Shown: piece by piece, positions 1 through 10,494 of the stretch
How positions within the stretch are numbered: position 1 is the first letter of the stretch
Layout of the letters: each line of letters opens with the position of its first letter
From: Celoporthe dispersa
Taxonomy: Eukaryota; Ascomycota; Sordariomycetes; Diaporthales; Cryphonectriaceae
Length of the DNA stretch: 64,000 bases
Assembly (NCBI GenBank): GCA_016584495.1
Contig: WAID01000001.1
Location: forward strand, 744,001 to 808,000
Direction of reading: 5' to 3'
Translations under genes and position numbers: made by a program
Notes under the pieces: model-generated
What the model was told of the DNA's origin: nothing
What the model saw: only the letters and a program-made list of their open reading frames with translations
The model's database searches: none

Positions 1-1043
1 CTGCCTCCGATGTTCGGCGATGATGGCCAGGTTGCGGTAGCTGTCGAGGTGGTTGCGCAGGAAGGGGTAAAGGTACTTGTAGGGCAGCCACTTCTCAGGG
101 TACAAGACCTCGAGCATCTCCTTGATGGAAAGGAAAGGGGTCTCTAGGATCAGAGCGGCCGGTTCAAGGCGCGCCGGGATCTCTCCGGATGCAGCGAGGT
201 TCGTGGCGAAGCCAGACCCGATGCTCTGTCCCCAGATGAACAGGATCGGTTTTGTCTCGTGGCGCCCGGTCTCATCTCTCTCGTACGTGTTGTCGTGCAG
301 CTGGGAGATCCACCCGACGGCAGCTCTCGTGTCATAGTTGATCCCGGGCTCGGAGGGGCGGCCAGCAGATGTCCAGTACCCTCGGTAGCTGAGGCCAACC
401 TCGGTGAAGCGCACCTTTCCAGCCCGGGGGTATCTCTCCCCGAAGCTCATCTCGATCTTCCTCAGGATCCAAGAGTGGTCCGGCAGCCGTGGCGGCAAGG
501 ACGAAGCGTTCCCTGGAACCCCTCATCTGAGCCATATGTCTCTAGTGACGGTGAGCAGTGCTGAGGCGGCGTACCTTGACAGTAGAGTATGTAGACATGA
601 TAGGCAACGCCATCCTCCCGGGGCGAGTTCCCATGTGACGACACGCTGGCAACAGCCAAGGCCAAGTCGGTCCTATCGATCGACCTCATACGGAGCTCTC
701 TCCACTCGACCCCGTAGAGATATTTCTGGAAGTCCGAGATCTTGTCATGACGAGCACTAGGAGGCAGATAAGGATTGTAGATGATCTTGTTCTGCAGGGA
801 AACCATGACGAAGCTCTTCCAGGTGTACAGGGCCAGGACCAGACCAGTGAAGATCACAGGCGGCAGAAGGATAGCAGGAATATGTATCTGCCTGTGCAGA
901 CAGCCATCCGTTTTGAGAAGCCCATAGCTGAATCTATTCAGGACCCTGCGTCCTGTCTGACCTGGTCGAAGGTAGTAAACTGACCCAGTCAAACTGATGG
1001 TTGTTGCCACGGCGTTTCTCGCCGGGTGAGGGCAGAATAGCAT
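1..1043 (-). CDS. alpha/beta hydrolase family protein (3' end beyond window)
   Basis: Two exons are visible on the minus strand: 1043-575 and 512 to the left edge, with intron 513-574 (62 nt, GTACGC...TTCCAG) that restores the frame. The N-terminal part holds one hydrophobic segment (IPAILLPPVIFTGLVLALYT), so the protein is probably membrane-anchored. It is followed by a KIIYNPYLPP...WRELRM segment of the kind that opens the hydrolase fold in ABHD12/Bem46-like proteins. Exon 2 carries the nucleophile elbow WGQSIGSGF, placing the catalytic Ser in a G-x-S-x-G context; the acid and His would lie outside the window. The start is uncertain: the ATG at 1043 is the first in frame, but an internal Met just after the membrane segment is also possible. 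The hydrolase fold is clear; the substrate is not. Confidence 0.75.
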
Positions 1044-1439
1044 GCTGCTACCGGGACGTCATCTGAGGGAGAGAGGTCAAAGGAGAGATGAGAGTAAATA
1101 CATCAGGTCATTGTGTATCAGAGGGATGGTGCGGAGATCTGATCAGGTTGCGCAGGTCGAGTGTTGTTACCTCCAAGTTGGGGATACCAAGGAGGCATGA
1201 CTAGGAAGCAAGAGCCAAGTTCTCAAAAAGCTACCCTAACCCTGAAGACACTTGATAGAAGATGTGTAAATATGTGTATGAACACTTTGATAGCACTGCA
1301 GAATATAATATCAGAACTTTATGCATGTATATTTTGCCAGGACCAGCACCTGAAAAGGGCAGCTGTGCTCCCACACGCCAGAATCTCCAGAGAATCCTTG
1401 CGGGTCTATGGTCTATTGCAAAGCAGTGCGCACCTCTAG

Positions 1440-2578
1440 CTACAGCTCCGTCTTCTCATAGGGATCCGAGGCTGCCTTGTTCTCCAGGGCTGGTATGTGC
1501 CCCTCGAGGTCCATCCACTCGGCCACGAAGGCCGTGACGAGCTTTGACCAGTCCTGCATCGTAGGCCCGTCGAGATGTGCGGCATCATCCTCCATCTTGT
1601 GCCAGAACCAAGGAAACGGTGTGGGTATGATATGAAGGATATCAACGCCTCGCTGCATGAACGGGACGTGATCGTCAGAGATGAACCCCCGGTGGAACTG
1701 AGAGGCGTGCTTGTCCGTCTCCGGGAGAAAAAGGGCCCTGCGGGTCCGACTCGAGGAGCTCCAGCCCGCGCATCCGCTCCTCGATCCTGGCCATGTTCTG
1801 GTACGCCCAGTGCGTCGCCTGGAAATACGACGGGATCCTGGGGTTCTCCGCGCCCAAGAGATCGAGCAGGAGGAACAGGCTGATGGCGTCGATGTGATTT
1901 TTATATGTCGACGCCGCCGGGTGCGCCTCCGCCTCCCAGGCCTCGGCGAGCGCCCTGGATCCGTACGTGCTGTCCGTGTCCGTCCACGACACCCAGGCCT
2001 CCCTCGCCATCCAGAAGCAGGATCTGCACGCCCTTCTCCTCGCCCAGCCCGTCCGCCTCGCCCGCGGCCTCCATCGCGGCCCACCGCCTCGTCAGCGCCT
2101 CGTCCACGCTGCGCGCGACGTGCAGCAGCATCGCGCACGGGGCCGCGGAGTCGGTGGCCCCGATGAAGTTCTCGGGCCGGTACAGAGTGTCGTAGTGCGC
2201 GGCGAGGGTGAGGCGCGACACGTCACCCGCGCTCGCCCAGGGCGGGTCGCGCCGCAGGATGACGTTGCGGAAGGTCACCAGCTTGTCGCCCGTCGCGGGC
2301 GTCCTGGAGGTGGTGTTGTGCAGCGAGATGGTCCACGCCGGCAGCTGCGTCGCGAAGAAGCTGACGAAGTGCTCGTGCACCTTTTCGGAGCCGGGCGTGT
2401 CGGGCACGCGGGGGATCAGGATGGGCGCGAGGAGGCCCGCGGCATTGTGAACGTCAAAGTCGGCGCCTGCGGAGGGGATCTGGCGGAGGCTATCGTCGGA
2501 CAGGCGGGTGTAGGCTGAGGCTGGGGCGAGGAGACATGCCACAAGCAGGACAACGGCCAATCGCCTCATGCTGTGCAT
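1440..2578 (-). pseudogene. secreted glutaminyl-peptide cyclotransferase-like M28 protein, two frameshifts
   Basis: A signal peptide (MHSMRRLAVVLLVACLLAPASA) leads into an M28/glutaminyl cyclase fold. Recognisable blocks are LAAHYDTLY, the zinc-binding GATDSAAPCAMLLH, then DGE-EAWVSWTDTDSTYGSR, DDHVPF with the metal His, and a C-terminal PTPFPWFWHKMEDDAAHLD. These blocks lie in three reading frames: 2578 to about 2003, then to about 1732, then to 1440. The first switch falls in a C run at 2001-2003 (one extra G in the coding strand) and the second in an A5 run at 1728-1732 (one extra T). Neither has splice signals. Known family members cyclise N-terminal Gln to pyroglutamate in the secretory pathway. 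It is listed as pseudogene because the frame is broken as written; two homopolymer insertion errors over an intact gene are equally possible. Confidence 0.8.
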
Positions 2579-3202
2579 TGATAAGGAACGGAGGCGTGCC
2601 CTACATCTGTTCAGCCACAGTCCCTAGGATGGTTGGTCTCGACGAGCTGGGCTGCTTACATCTTTGACACGGTCTGACAAGTGTTCTTGGCCTGGTTCGA
2701 GCCAGCATCATCGCGAGCTATGGATGACCTTGCACCCATTTTGTGACCCACAGCGTGACATTGGAGCCCAGTACTGCCTGCACCTCGAGGGCATGTCGAG
2801 AAAACAAAGAGACTACAACTTCAGCTGTAGGAGAAGAACAAGATATGGGGTCTTTTTACCCATGCTGGACATTTGACAGGCTGACTAGGCTGACCACTGC
2901 TGAGCTTATTACCTGGATGGGCCGCGGCACAGCTCAGCATGTACTATGTATCTCAGGGGTCCTCGCAGGCATAAGTAGCAGAGACCAGGGGGGAGGGACC
3001 ATGTCCACTGTCTGATGTCAGGGGTGGCCCGTGCCTGGGCCTTGTGCCTGGGCCTGCTTCACGCCACGTAATGAGCTTGCTCCTGGTGAGAGCTGGGGTC
3101 CAGGTGCAGCTCTTGGCAACAAGTGTCCATTGGGAATTTCGGATCTTCAGCCTCGTCCACCTGCCAACCTCACCAATCCCTCTCCTCAACCAGCCAGACA
3201 AC
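2579..3202. other. intergenic, divergent promoter region
   Basis: This lies between the M28 gene (leftward) and SWP1 (rightward). No coding signal is visible; it must hold the promoters of both. Confidence 0.5.
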
Positions 3203-4300
3203 ATGCACGTTGCTGGTATCTCCTCCCTCCTGCTCCTGGCAGCTGGTGCTGTCCAGGCTGCCAGCTCCTGGAGCTTTGATGACGCCAGCATCTCCATCAC
3301 CAATAAGAAGACTGTTGGCGAAGCTGCCAAAGAATCGTGAGTGCTGGAGGTGCAGCTGCATGCACTCCCTCTCGTCTTTTTTTCTTTCTTTTTCCCTCTT
3401 GCTGACAATCTGGGTGCAGTTTTGGAGTCCAGTCCCCCCTCGAGACCCCAGTGTACCTCGGTGCACAGGATACCCTCACCGTCAGCCTGACGGCCAAGGA
3501 CAAGGGAAAAGCGAAGCGACCACACCAGGCCTTTCTCCTCCTGACAGACCAGTCGACGGGCCTGGAGGCGCCTTTCCCTCTGAGCGTCCGCGACAACGGC
3601 AAGGGCAAGGTGCAGATCGTACGTAACAACGCATGAGAACGCATCGCCGCCCCGTCTTGTGTCGATTTCTAACGTGCTTCCTGTGGTGCAGACCCAGAAA
3701 GACATCCCCGCCCAGTTCTTCGTGTCGTCCGAACCCCTCCACGCGAGCGTCGTCATCGGCTCCTTTGGCTCCTCCCAGGCTATCATCTCTGACGCCTTCA
3801 ACATTGAGATCAAGCCGGATGCCACCACTCCTCCTGCCGCCGTGTCTCCTCCCGTTCGCTACGGCAAGCAGCCTCAGATCCACCACATCTTCCGAGAGCC
3901 AACCAAGTATGGGTACAAGATTGTCTCTATCGCTGTCTCGCTGGCTATCGCGGCTACATTGCCGGTTGTCGTGGGTGTGGTAAGTCATTTCATACACTTG
4001 TCATGGGCGCAGAATTTGTGGTTGCGCCGGCAGAGGCTCTAACATTGTGTTGTCTCATAGTGGCTCTTGCACGGCGCCAACGTGAACCATCTCCCCAAGG
4101 CCATGGGCGCGGCTCCCGTGTCCTACGCTACCTTCTTCGGCTCGATCCTGGCCATGGAGTTTGTGTACTTCCTCTACCACCGCGGGCTGTCTCTGGGTCA
4201 CATCCTCGTTCCTGTGGCTGTCCTGAGCGCTACCACGGTTCTCTCCGGCATGAGGGCCCTGGGTGAGGTGCAGAGCCGGCGACTGGCTGGAGAGCGATAG
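3203..4300 (+). CDS. swp1: oligosaccharyltransferase subunit SWP1 / ribophorin II
   Basis: Four exons: 3203-3336, 3420-3618, 3692-3979 and 4061-4300 give 286 residues ending in TAG. All donors and acceptors are GT-AG and phases match. The protein has a cleavable signal peptide (MHVAGISSLLLLAAGAVQA), a lumenal beta-rich domain and three C-terminal membrane segments (about residues 186-206, 222-244 and 250-270), the architecture and length of fungal Swp1. Swp1 is a subunit of the ER oligosaccharyltransferase that transfers the lipid-linked glycan to Asn in N-X-S/T sequons. The start ATG is the first codon of the signal peptide. The reading frame is clean, in contrast to several neighbours. Confidence 0.93.
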
Positions 4301-4823
4301 GTTATTGTCTGGTGGGGGATTCGAAGCGTGGCACGGTTTTTTCTTCTTTTTTCTTGATGAAAGAGGTCCACAACCAAGAGGCCGGCTTGGTGGTCGCGAT
4401 TCACCATACCCTGTGGCTGATTGTTCCTGGTGGACATCCCTGGCCAGTCTCTCTCCCTGCTCCCATGCGAGATCATGGCCAGCTCAGCGCGAAGGGTTGC
4501 AGAACCACATCAGGGGTGACCAGCCGGGAATCTCGCATGGTGGGAAATGTATATTAGAGCTCAAGGCATATCGGCCCGAAAAGGCTCAGGAAAAAGGAAT
4601 GGGAAAGCGTCATGATATGAGACCCACGACCATGATCTGGCACATTTGAGCATGAAGACACGCATAGTCAGTATTATGCGGGTGTAAAAGTCTTTAGATA
4701 AAAAGGCTTGTCTTGCTCAATTTCTCCCCGGTGCCGTCGCTGGTATATCAGTTGTTTCATCTCATAATAAATACAAAACGATAGGAGATGCCCGCTCGCG
4801 AGTCCACTCCTCCCACACCTTTC
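4301..4823. other. intergenic between convergent genes
   Basis: This holds the 3' regions of SWP1 (rightward) and the Tyr/Ala-rich gene (leftward). I see no further gene. Confidence 0.5.
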
Positions 4824-5489
4824 CTACTTCTTCTCTGTTGTCAGGACCTCAGCGGACCTCCTCATCATGGGCTGCCAATTCCCACGCTCATACTGCGGCG
4901 GGAGATCCTCCTCGTCATCCTCCTGCTCCTCGCCCTGCAGCTCCGATCGCCGCAGGCGGCCCGCATCAAAGCTAGCCCTCCTGACGCCCTGGTCCTGTCG
5001 GCCCCGCGATTCCGGCCCCCGCCTCACCGCCCGCGACGACGGTCCCGCCATGGCCTCTTCACCACCAGCGTCATCATACCGCAGGTCCCTGGCATAGCCG
5101 TACCCATTCCTGGCCGGGGGCGCCGCAGCAGCAGCAGCAGCAGCACCACCTGCGCGGCCAGCGTACCCCACCGGCACCGCCACAGGGTACCCATATCCCC
5201 TCCTCGCGGCCTTCCGGGCGGACTTCAAGGCGCGGAGCTCATGGCGGTGCCCGCGGCGGACGTCACGGCGGGACAGGCCGTAGGAGTGATGGTCGTCGTA
5301 GCCGTAGTCATCATAGGGGTAGAAATTTCCCGCGGCGGGTGCATAGGCGCACTGGGCACAGTTGCGGCGGCCGCGGCAGGTGCAGGGGGTCGCGGCGACG
5401 GGCTGGGCGAGGGCGAGGCGGTTTTGGTCGCGCTGGGACTGGCCGGTTACCTCGTTGACGATGCGTCCTACTAGGCCGAGGATGAACAT
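4824..5489 (-). CDS. fungal hypothetical protein, Cys motif plus Tyr/Arg/Ala-rich region
   Basis: A single open frame gives 221 residues from MFILGLVGRIVNEV. I chose the ATG at 5489 because the frame upstream, to 5705, is low-complexity Ser/Leu/Thr sequence typical of a 5' UTR. Near the N terminus is CTCRGRRNCAQC (C-x-C-x6-C-x2-C), which could bind metal but matches no family I can name. It is followed by a Tyr/Asp/His-rich stretch (YPYDDYGYDDHHSYG), a basic patch, an eight-Ala run coded by GCT repeats, and an acidic tail. Third positions are GC-rich, supporting coding. Function unknown. Confidence 0.6.
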   Translation of the reverse strand: MFILGLVGRIVNEVTGQSQRDQNRLALAQPVAATPCTCRGRRNCAQCAYAPAAGNFYPYDDYGYDDHHSYGLSRRDVRRGHRHELRALKSARKAARRGYGYPVAVPVGYAGRAGGAAAAAAAAPPARNGYGYARDLRYDDAGGEEAMAGPSSRAVRRGPESRGRQDQGVRRASFDAGRLRRSELQGEEQEDDEEDLPPQYERGNWQPMMRRSAEVLTTEKK

Positions 5490-6668
5490 TTTTTTTGTTC
5501 TTCTAAGAGAGAGGGGGAGAGATAGAGAGAGAGTGTTTTTGGGTTGATATGTGGTTGGAGATGTTGAGAGTTGAGTTGTGATAGGGGAGTACCTGACTGA
5601 AGGTAGATTGAAACTATTGACTTTTTTGAGGATGTGCTGGTGATGCTGAGCTGCACGAGGAACAAGGGAGCCAAGATGGGAATCAGCCTGCCTTCTTATA
5701 ATCAACCTATCTTTATTTCACACACCACCTTACCGTGATTCTATGCGAGCGCTGAAAGAGGCTGAGTTTTGCGAACCCGAGAGCAGCAGGCGGCCGCACG
5801 AGGAGGTCTACTCAGCCGCCACAGCTCTCAACCTCTCTACTGTTCCTCGAGGCTACGGGGGCGCAGCCGTCTGTTCATGTGAGAGGAGGGTTTGCTCTGT
5901 TTTGCTGATTGGTCCGACGGTGCGATCCCGAGCAGTGCTGACCCGCTACAGATCTCAAGGCCTATGTGGCCAGCCTCAGTGAGGTTAGCACCTACACTGC
6001 ACCTCCTCAGCCACTGTTAGGCGGGCAAGGCGCCCGGCAGAGCTCACACTAAGGTAGCCACGGGTGGCCCGGCATGCCCAATACAGCGGTATTCAGCGAT
6101 TCTCCAGGGAACGGCCCGCCCAGGCCTGTCTGCCCCCACCCACTTACAAGAGACTACTCTGAATATCGTCAGGCGCATCGTCGTCTAAGCTGTGTGTCCG
6201 GTCCCCCTTCGGCCTCAACCATTAACCTCAAACCATACCATGATCCTCGTCTCGCGTTGGGTAGGATGACAGAACGCGTGCCTTGCGTGACCATGTGCCA
6301 GCAAGATACAAAAAACATTCTCGCGGTTATGCGGCCATGTTCTTCTCTCTCTCGCGCCTGTTTTTCTTGTCGCCAAACCGAAAGCACTCACCCAACATAT
6401 CAGATTTCACAAATTCCCTACTTTCCTTCTTCCTTTTCTCTCTCTCTCTTCTCCCTTAACACATCTCGCGCTTGTGAATTATTGGCTATTTTCGATTTGG
6501 CTTGTGAAACAAATTTTTCAAAGAAGTCGAGAAAACACTCAACTGCTCGGTAGATCACTTTGTGGTTCAACATACCTGTATTGTACTGCCCTCTTCCGGC
6601 TTCTCCCCAGACGTGGGACCCAAATACCATTCTCACATCGATCCCCTCTTCGCACACATTCGGTCAAC
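5490..6668. other. intergenic, divergent promoter region
   Basis: Here lie the upstream regions of the leftward Tyr/Ala-rich gene and the rightward coiled-coil gene. CT-rich tracts at about 6340-6470 precede the rightward gene. No coding signal is visible. Confidence 0.5.
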
Positions 6669-8183
6669 ATGCCTAGACCTCCGGCCCAGCGCGAGAACCG
6701 TCGTCATGGCTATTGGCCTGCCGCTCGTGCTCGACCTGGTCCCGCGGCCTCTGTCAGCGAACCACAAGAGCTCGCCTCTGGCTATTTCGACGAGAATCAC
6801 AGCTCCCTGTATGACAGAGAACAGGCACGCGTCACTTCCTGGCTGGCAGATATCACCAACCAGAAGAAAAGGGTTGTGCCCGAGAACAGAAACCGCCCTC
6901 CCGAGATGACCCAAGGACCATCCGCGGTCGACGATATCACCTAGCAGAGTGTGTCCGTCGTGGAGATCGTCCAAGAGGGCCTCCAGACCCCTCCTACCTT
7001 TTCTTTACATCCTCCGTCGGATGAGCAGGTCTGGACCCCTCCTGCTCGACAGGAGAGGAGGCCCGTCCAGCCAGCCAGACCGATCCTGCGATCAGCTACG
7101 CCTACGCAGAGCCTCCTCGTCCCCGCGCGTCCGCCAAGGCACGACCACTCGCCCGCCTCATCTCGTCAGCCCCCATCGCCCATCATCCTCAAGTCCGCAC
7201 AGAGACGTCGCCTCCAGCAGCGCTTCCAGGCCCGCGTGGACTCTCCCGGCTCCTCCCCAGAAGAGACCCTACAGCGCCTTCTCCGGGGCTACTCGGACTC
7301 CTTTGTGGCACCCGTGGTCGAGGAGGTCAGTGTGGCGCCTCCTCCTCTCCCCAAGTCGCCCTCCGCTAGTATCCGCGGAGATCCTGTACAGATGAGTCGT
7401 CCGCAGGCCCCTGAGCCCGCCTCCTTCTCTATCTACCCCTCTCGCCACCACCATCACCAGGATCTCCAAGAGGCAGATGCCACGCCTCCTCGTCCTCCTC
7501 CACGCCCTCCCAGGGCTCCTGCCTCAACCCCCCGCAAAGATAACCCTACCGAGAGCCACCGTCCTCAGACGGCCCCGGGTACAACCCCAGAACCTGCTCC
7601 TCCTCCTCCTCCTCCCCCCCGCCTCCGCCTCCTGCGGGACTTCGCCTCCGGCGTCCTCCAGCTCACCAAGCTAGACCGCACTGGCGACCTGCTCTTCGCC
7701 CCCAGGCACGACCGGCGCGCCCCCCTGGTCACAGGCGAAACCCTCCGCCGCGAGGTGCAGGGGCTGGTCCACCACGACGCCCACCTGGAGCTGGAGAACG
7801 ACCGCCTGCACGCCGAGGTCTCCAGCCTGCGCCTCCAGCTCGACGCGGCGCGGAGGCTCGCCTCCTCCTCGGGCCCGGGCCCGCCCCCCCACGGCGCAGA
7901 CCTCGACAGGCGCGCCCAGGACGCCCGCATCACCAGGATGCAGCGGCGCCTCGACCGCTCCGACAAGTTCGTCAACAGGTGCGAGATCGCCGCGTACCGG
8001 CTCAGCCTCGAGCGGGACGCCGCGGTGCGGGATCTGACGGCCGCGCGGCGGGAGGCGGAGGTCCTGCGGGGGCAGAACGACGTGGTCCGGCTGGCGCGGA
8101 ATCGGTATGCGGACCGGGTCGAGGATCTGTATGCTGAGCTGGAGGATGTCTGTGGGCGGCTGCGGAGGGCGGGTTGTGTTTGA
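6669..8183 (+). pseudogene. Pro-rich coiled-coil protein with an in-frame UAG
   Basis: One reading frame runs from ATG 6669 to TGA 8181-8183, interrupted only by TAG at 6942-6944 after DDIT. Codon use looks coding on both sides. The first part (91 residues) is basic and polar. The second has long Pro-rich stretches (PPPPPPPPRLRLL) and then a C-terminal coiled coil of about 150 residues (heptad-like LELENDRLHAEVSSLRLQL and following), ending in a leucine-rich segment. This looks like a fungal structural or septum/spindle-associated scaffold, but I recognise no family. A 72-75 nt intron (6873 to 6944 or 6947, donor GTTGTG) would remove the stop in frame, but its donor is poor and the sequence it removes looks coding. 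Other readings are a nonsense mutation, a base error or readthrough. Confidence 0.55.
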
Positions 8184-8891
8184 AGAGGTAGGTTGGGGGG
8201 GAGGGGAGGGCCAGGGCGTCTGGGCAGTAGTTTGGGTATAGGATAGAGAGTTCCGAGATGTTCGTTAGGGTGTCTAGGCGTTTTGTGGTGTTTGTATTGT
8301 TCTTTGGTCTCCGGGTATTGTTATTGGTGTACCGGTTTGGTTGGGTTGAGGCATGTTAATTGGTACAGAATGCGTGTTTATAGTTCTGGTTCTCTCTTTT
8401 CTCTGTCTTTTCTTTTTTTCTTTTCTTTCCATTTTCTCTTAAACAGACAGGACAAGTCGCAATGGGAGGTGGTTCCTTGTCATTTATGGGCTGGATCAGT
8501 TGTGTCTACTTGTGATGACTTTATTTTATGCCTAGAAGACCTTGTGCTGGCTGGCTCATCTAGAGCACTATTTCTATGCCTGCGCTCAGGCATCTCTCAA
8601 GAAGTAGTAAAACAGTAATAGTTTATCATCATATAGAATATGTGAATAAATCTGATTTCTTTTTTAAAAAAAAAGTTGGAGGATTTATTGAAACCTGTGA
8701 GTACGTTGACCCGTTGAAATGCTGTAATAGATAATACTTAAGTACACATTTGAGTTTCTAGCACCTGACAGACATGATACGTTTTGACGTCTGTGTCTCG
8801 ACCAAAAGCCACCCACTGGATCATAAGCCCGGGTCCATCAGGGCTGCCGAGCCAATCTGCCTCCGTCAAGAGAGGGAAGGGGGTGTGTGTC
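8184..8891. other. intergenic between convergent genes
   Basis: This holds 3' regions of the coiled-coil gene and the leftward M24 gene, with T-rich and A-rich tracts at 8395-8440 and 8660-8675. No gene seen. Confidence 0.5.
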
Positions 8892-9816
8892 TCAATCGAC
8901 AGTGAGGAGCTGCTCGAAGAAGCCACCAATCTGCCTCTCCCGATCGACAAGATGTATCTCGAGGATCCAGTGGTACCTTCTACCGTTCGAGTCAAGCCTG
9001 CTCATGGGCTGGTCGCTGCCGTCGGTGATGTAGAGCGTCACCTTGTCCCTGGGGATGCGCTCGTGGGGGAAGTGGCCGACCAGGTGACCGGCGATGGGGC
9101 CGCCGAATTCATATCCAGCCTTTTGGGCTTCTCTTTTTAGATGGGGTTGGTTGTCAGTCTTGCTTGTACAGTAGGTATCCTCAACCTGTCGCCCAGGAAC
9201 CTCTCTCCACACCTGGGCAGCCTTTTTCTTATTATTTTTTTGGGGTGTCTCTTTTTGACTTTTTTCTCTTTTCCCCTTCTTGAGGAGGTAGAACGATGCG
9301 GTGAGCAGGAAAGAGGAAGCGGGGGCGGGAGGGAGTTGGACCAGCTTACTCCTTGGCGATATCAAACAGCTGATTCCCTGTCATGTCCGGGTTCGCCAGG
9401 TACCGCACCTTGGTCTGCTCCCAGCAGGGCTCCAGCGCGTCCCGCAGCTTACACTTGAACTCATCGCCGCCGTCCAGGACATAGGTGCGCCCAAAGTCGG
9501 CCTCCCAGGCCTCAAACACGGGGCCCAGGTCGACAAAGAGGATGTCGCCGGCCTCCAGGGTGCGGTCGGGCGGGTTCTCGGCGTAGGGCTCGAGGGTGTG
9601 GGGCCCGCTGCGGACGACGCGCTTGTGCCAGTGCGTCTTGACGCCGTAGCGCTCGGCGGCGAGGGTGAAGATCTCCTTGGTGAGGTCGGTCTCGGTGATG
9701 CCGGGGCGGAGGAGGGTGCGCTGGATCTCGTCGAAGAGGGCGAGGGCCTTGTTCTGGGCGTCGAGGAGGTAGGCGGCGCGCTGCTGCTCCGTGAGGTCGG
9801 CGGGTTCGGCTGGCAT
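8892..9816 (-). CDS. M24 family metallopeptidase (aminopeptidase P / Xaa-Pro dipeptidase-like)
   Basis: Two exons, 9816-9350 and 9132-8892, join through a 217-nt intron (GTAAGC donor, CTGAC branch-like site, AAAAAG acceptor) to give 235 residues. The five metal ligands of the pita-bread fold are all present: Asp96 in FVDLG, Asp107 in ADFGRTY, His172 in AGHLVGHFPHE, Glu214 in ILEIH and Glu229 in GGFFEQL. Compared with full-length aminopeptidase P or prolidase it lacks the N-terminal creatinase domain, so it is a catalytic-domain-only member. It has no signal peptide and is probably cytosolic. Members hydrolyse X-Pro bonds; the substrate here cannot be read from sequence. Confidence 0.85.
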
Positions 9817-10494
9817 GTTGGTGGTTCCTGCTGCCTGTCTGATCTGTTGGGTGTGTGGTGTTTCTTTCTCTTCTACTCGGCCCCGGGCTGGACTAGATCA
9901 AAATGGATGGGTGTGTGTGTGTGTGTGTGTGTATGTGTGTGTATGTATATGTGTGTGTGTGATTTCGTAAGGGTGGTGAGCAGGCATGCCATGCAACCCA
10001 ACTGCAGCCAGGGGGAGTGAAGGTGGTGGGCGAGAATTCAACACACCCTCTTCCTCTACGACGTGCGTACTCGATACACGCGCTCATCAGCCCGTCACTG
10101 CTGGGGAGGGGAAGCCGTAAGCAGAGCACTCCGTGATCCGAGGACCGGCAGCCAGTAAGCTAGCTTGCATTGGTCAACCCTGTATCGTGCTGTCCCTACC
10201 CCACAACTTCTCCGGCTAACCTTGTACGCTGCTTGCTCCTTCTCTCCTTCTCTCTGTGTTGGTTATCCTACACAAAGTGTGCTGCCGGTCGCTGCCGGCA
10301 GACCAGCCCTTACCTCGTCATCATCCGGCCAGTCCATCCTCTTGTCCTGCATCGCAGCGGCGCAGGCACGTGTGACTCGGATATTCAAGTGCGCCTCTGG
10401 AGATGGTTCGGCATTATATTTTTTTCTTTTTTTTTTCTCCCTGCGACTTGCGTACGTCACTGGTGATTCCTACCTTATCATCCGTCCATCTCTC
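9817..10494. other. intergenic
   Basis: Upstream of the M24 gene and downstream of the leftward acyltransferase. It holds the GT microsatellite and T-rich tracts near 10420-10440. No gene seen. Confidence 0.5.
9909..9960. repeat. (GT)n microsatellite
   Basis: GT dinucleotides with occasional GTAT interruptions, upstream of the M24 start codon. Confidence 0.9.

Noticed and set aside
2953..3828. Minus-strand open frame of about 290 codons over SWP1
   Set aside because: It is antisense to the clearly conserved SWP1 exons and crosses their introns.
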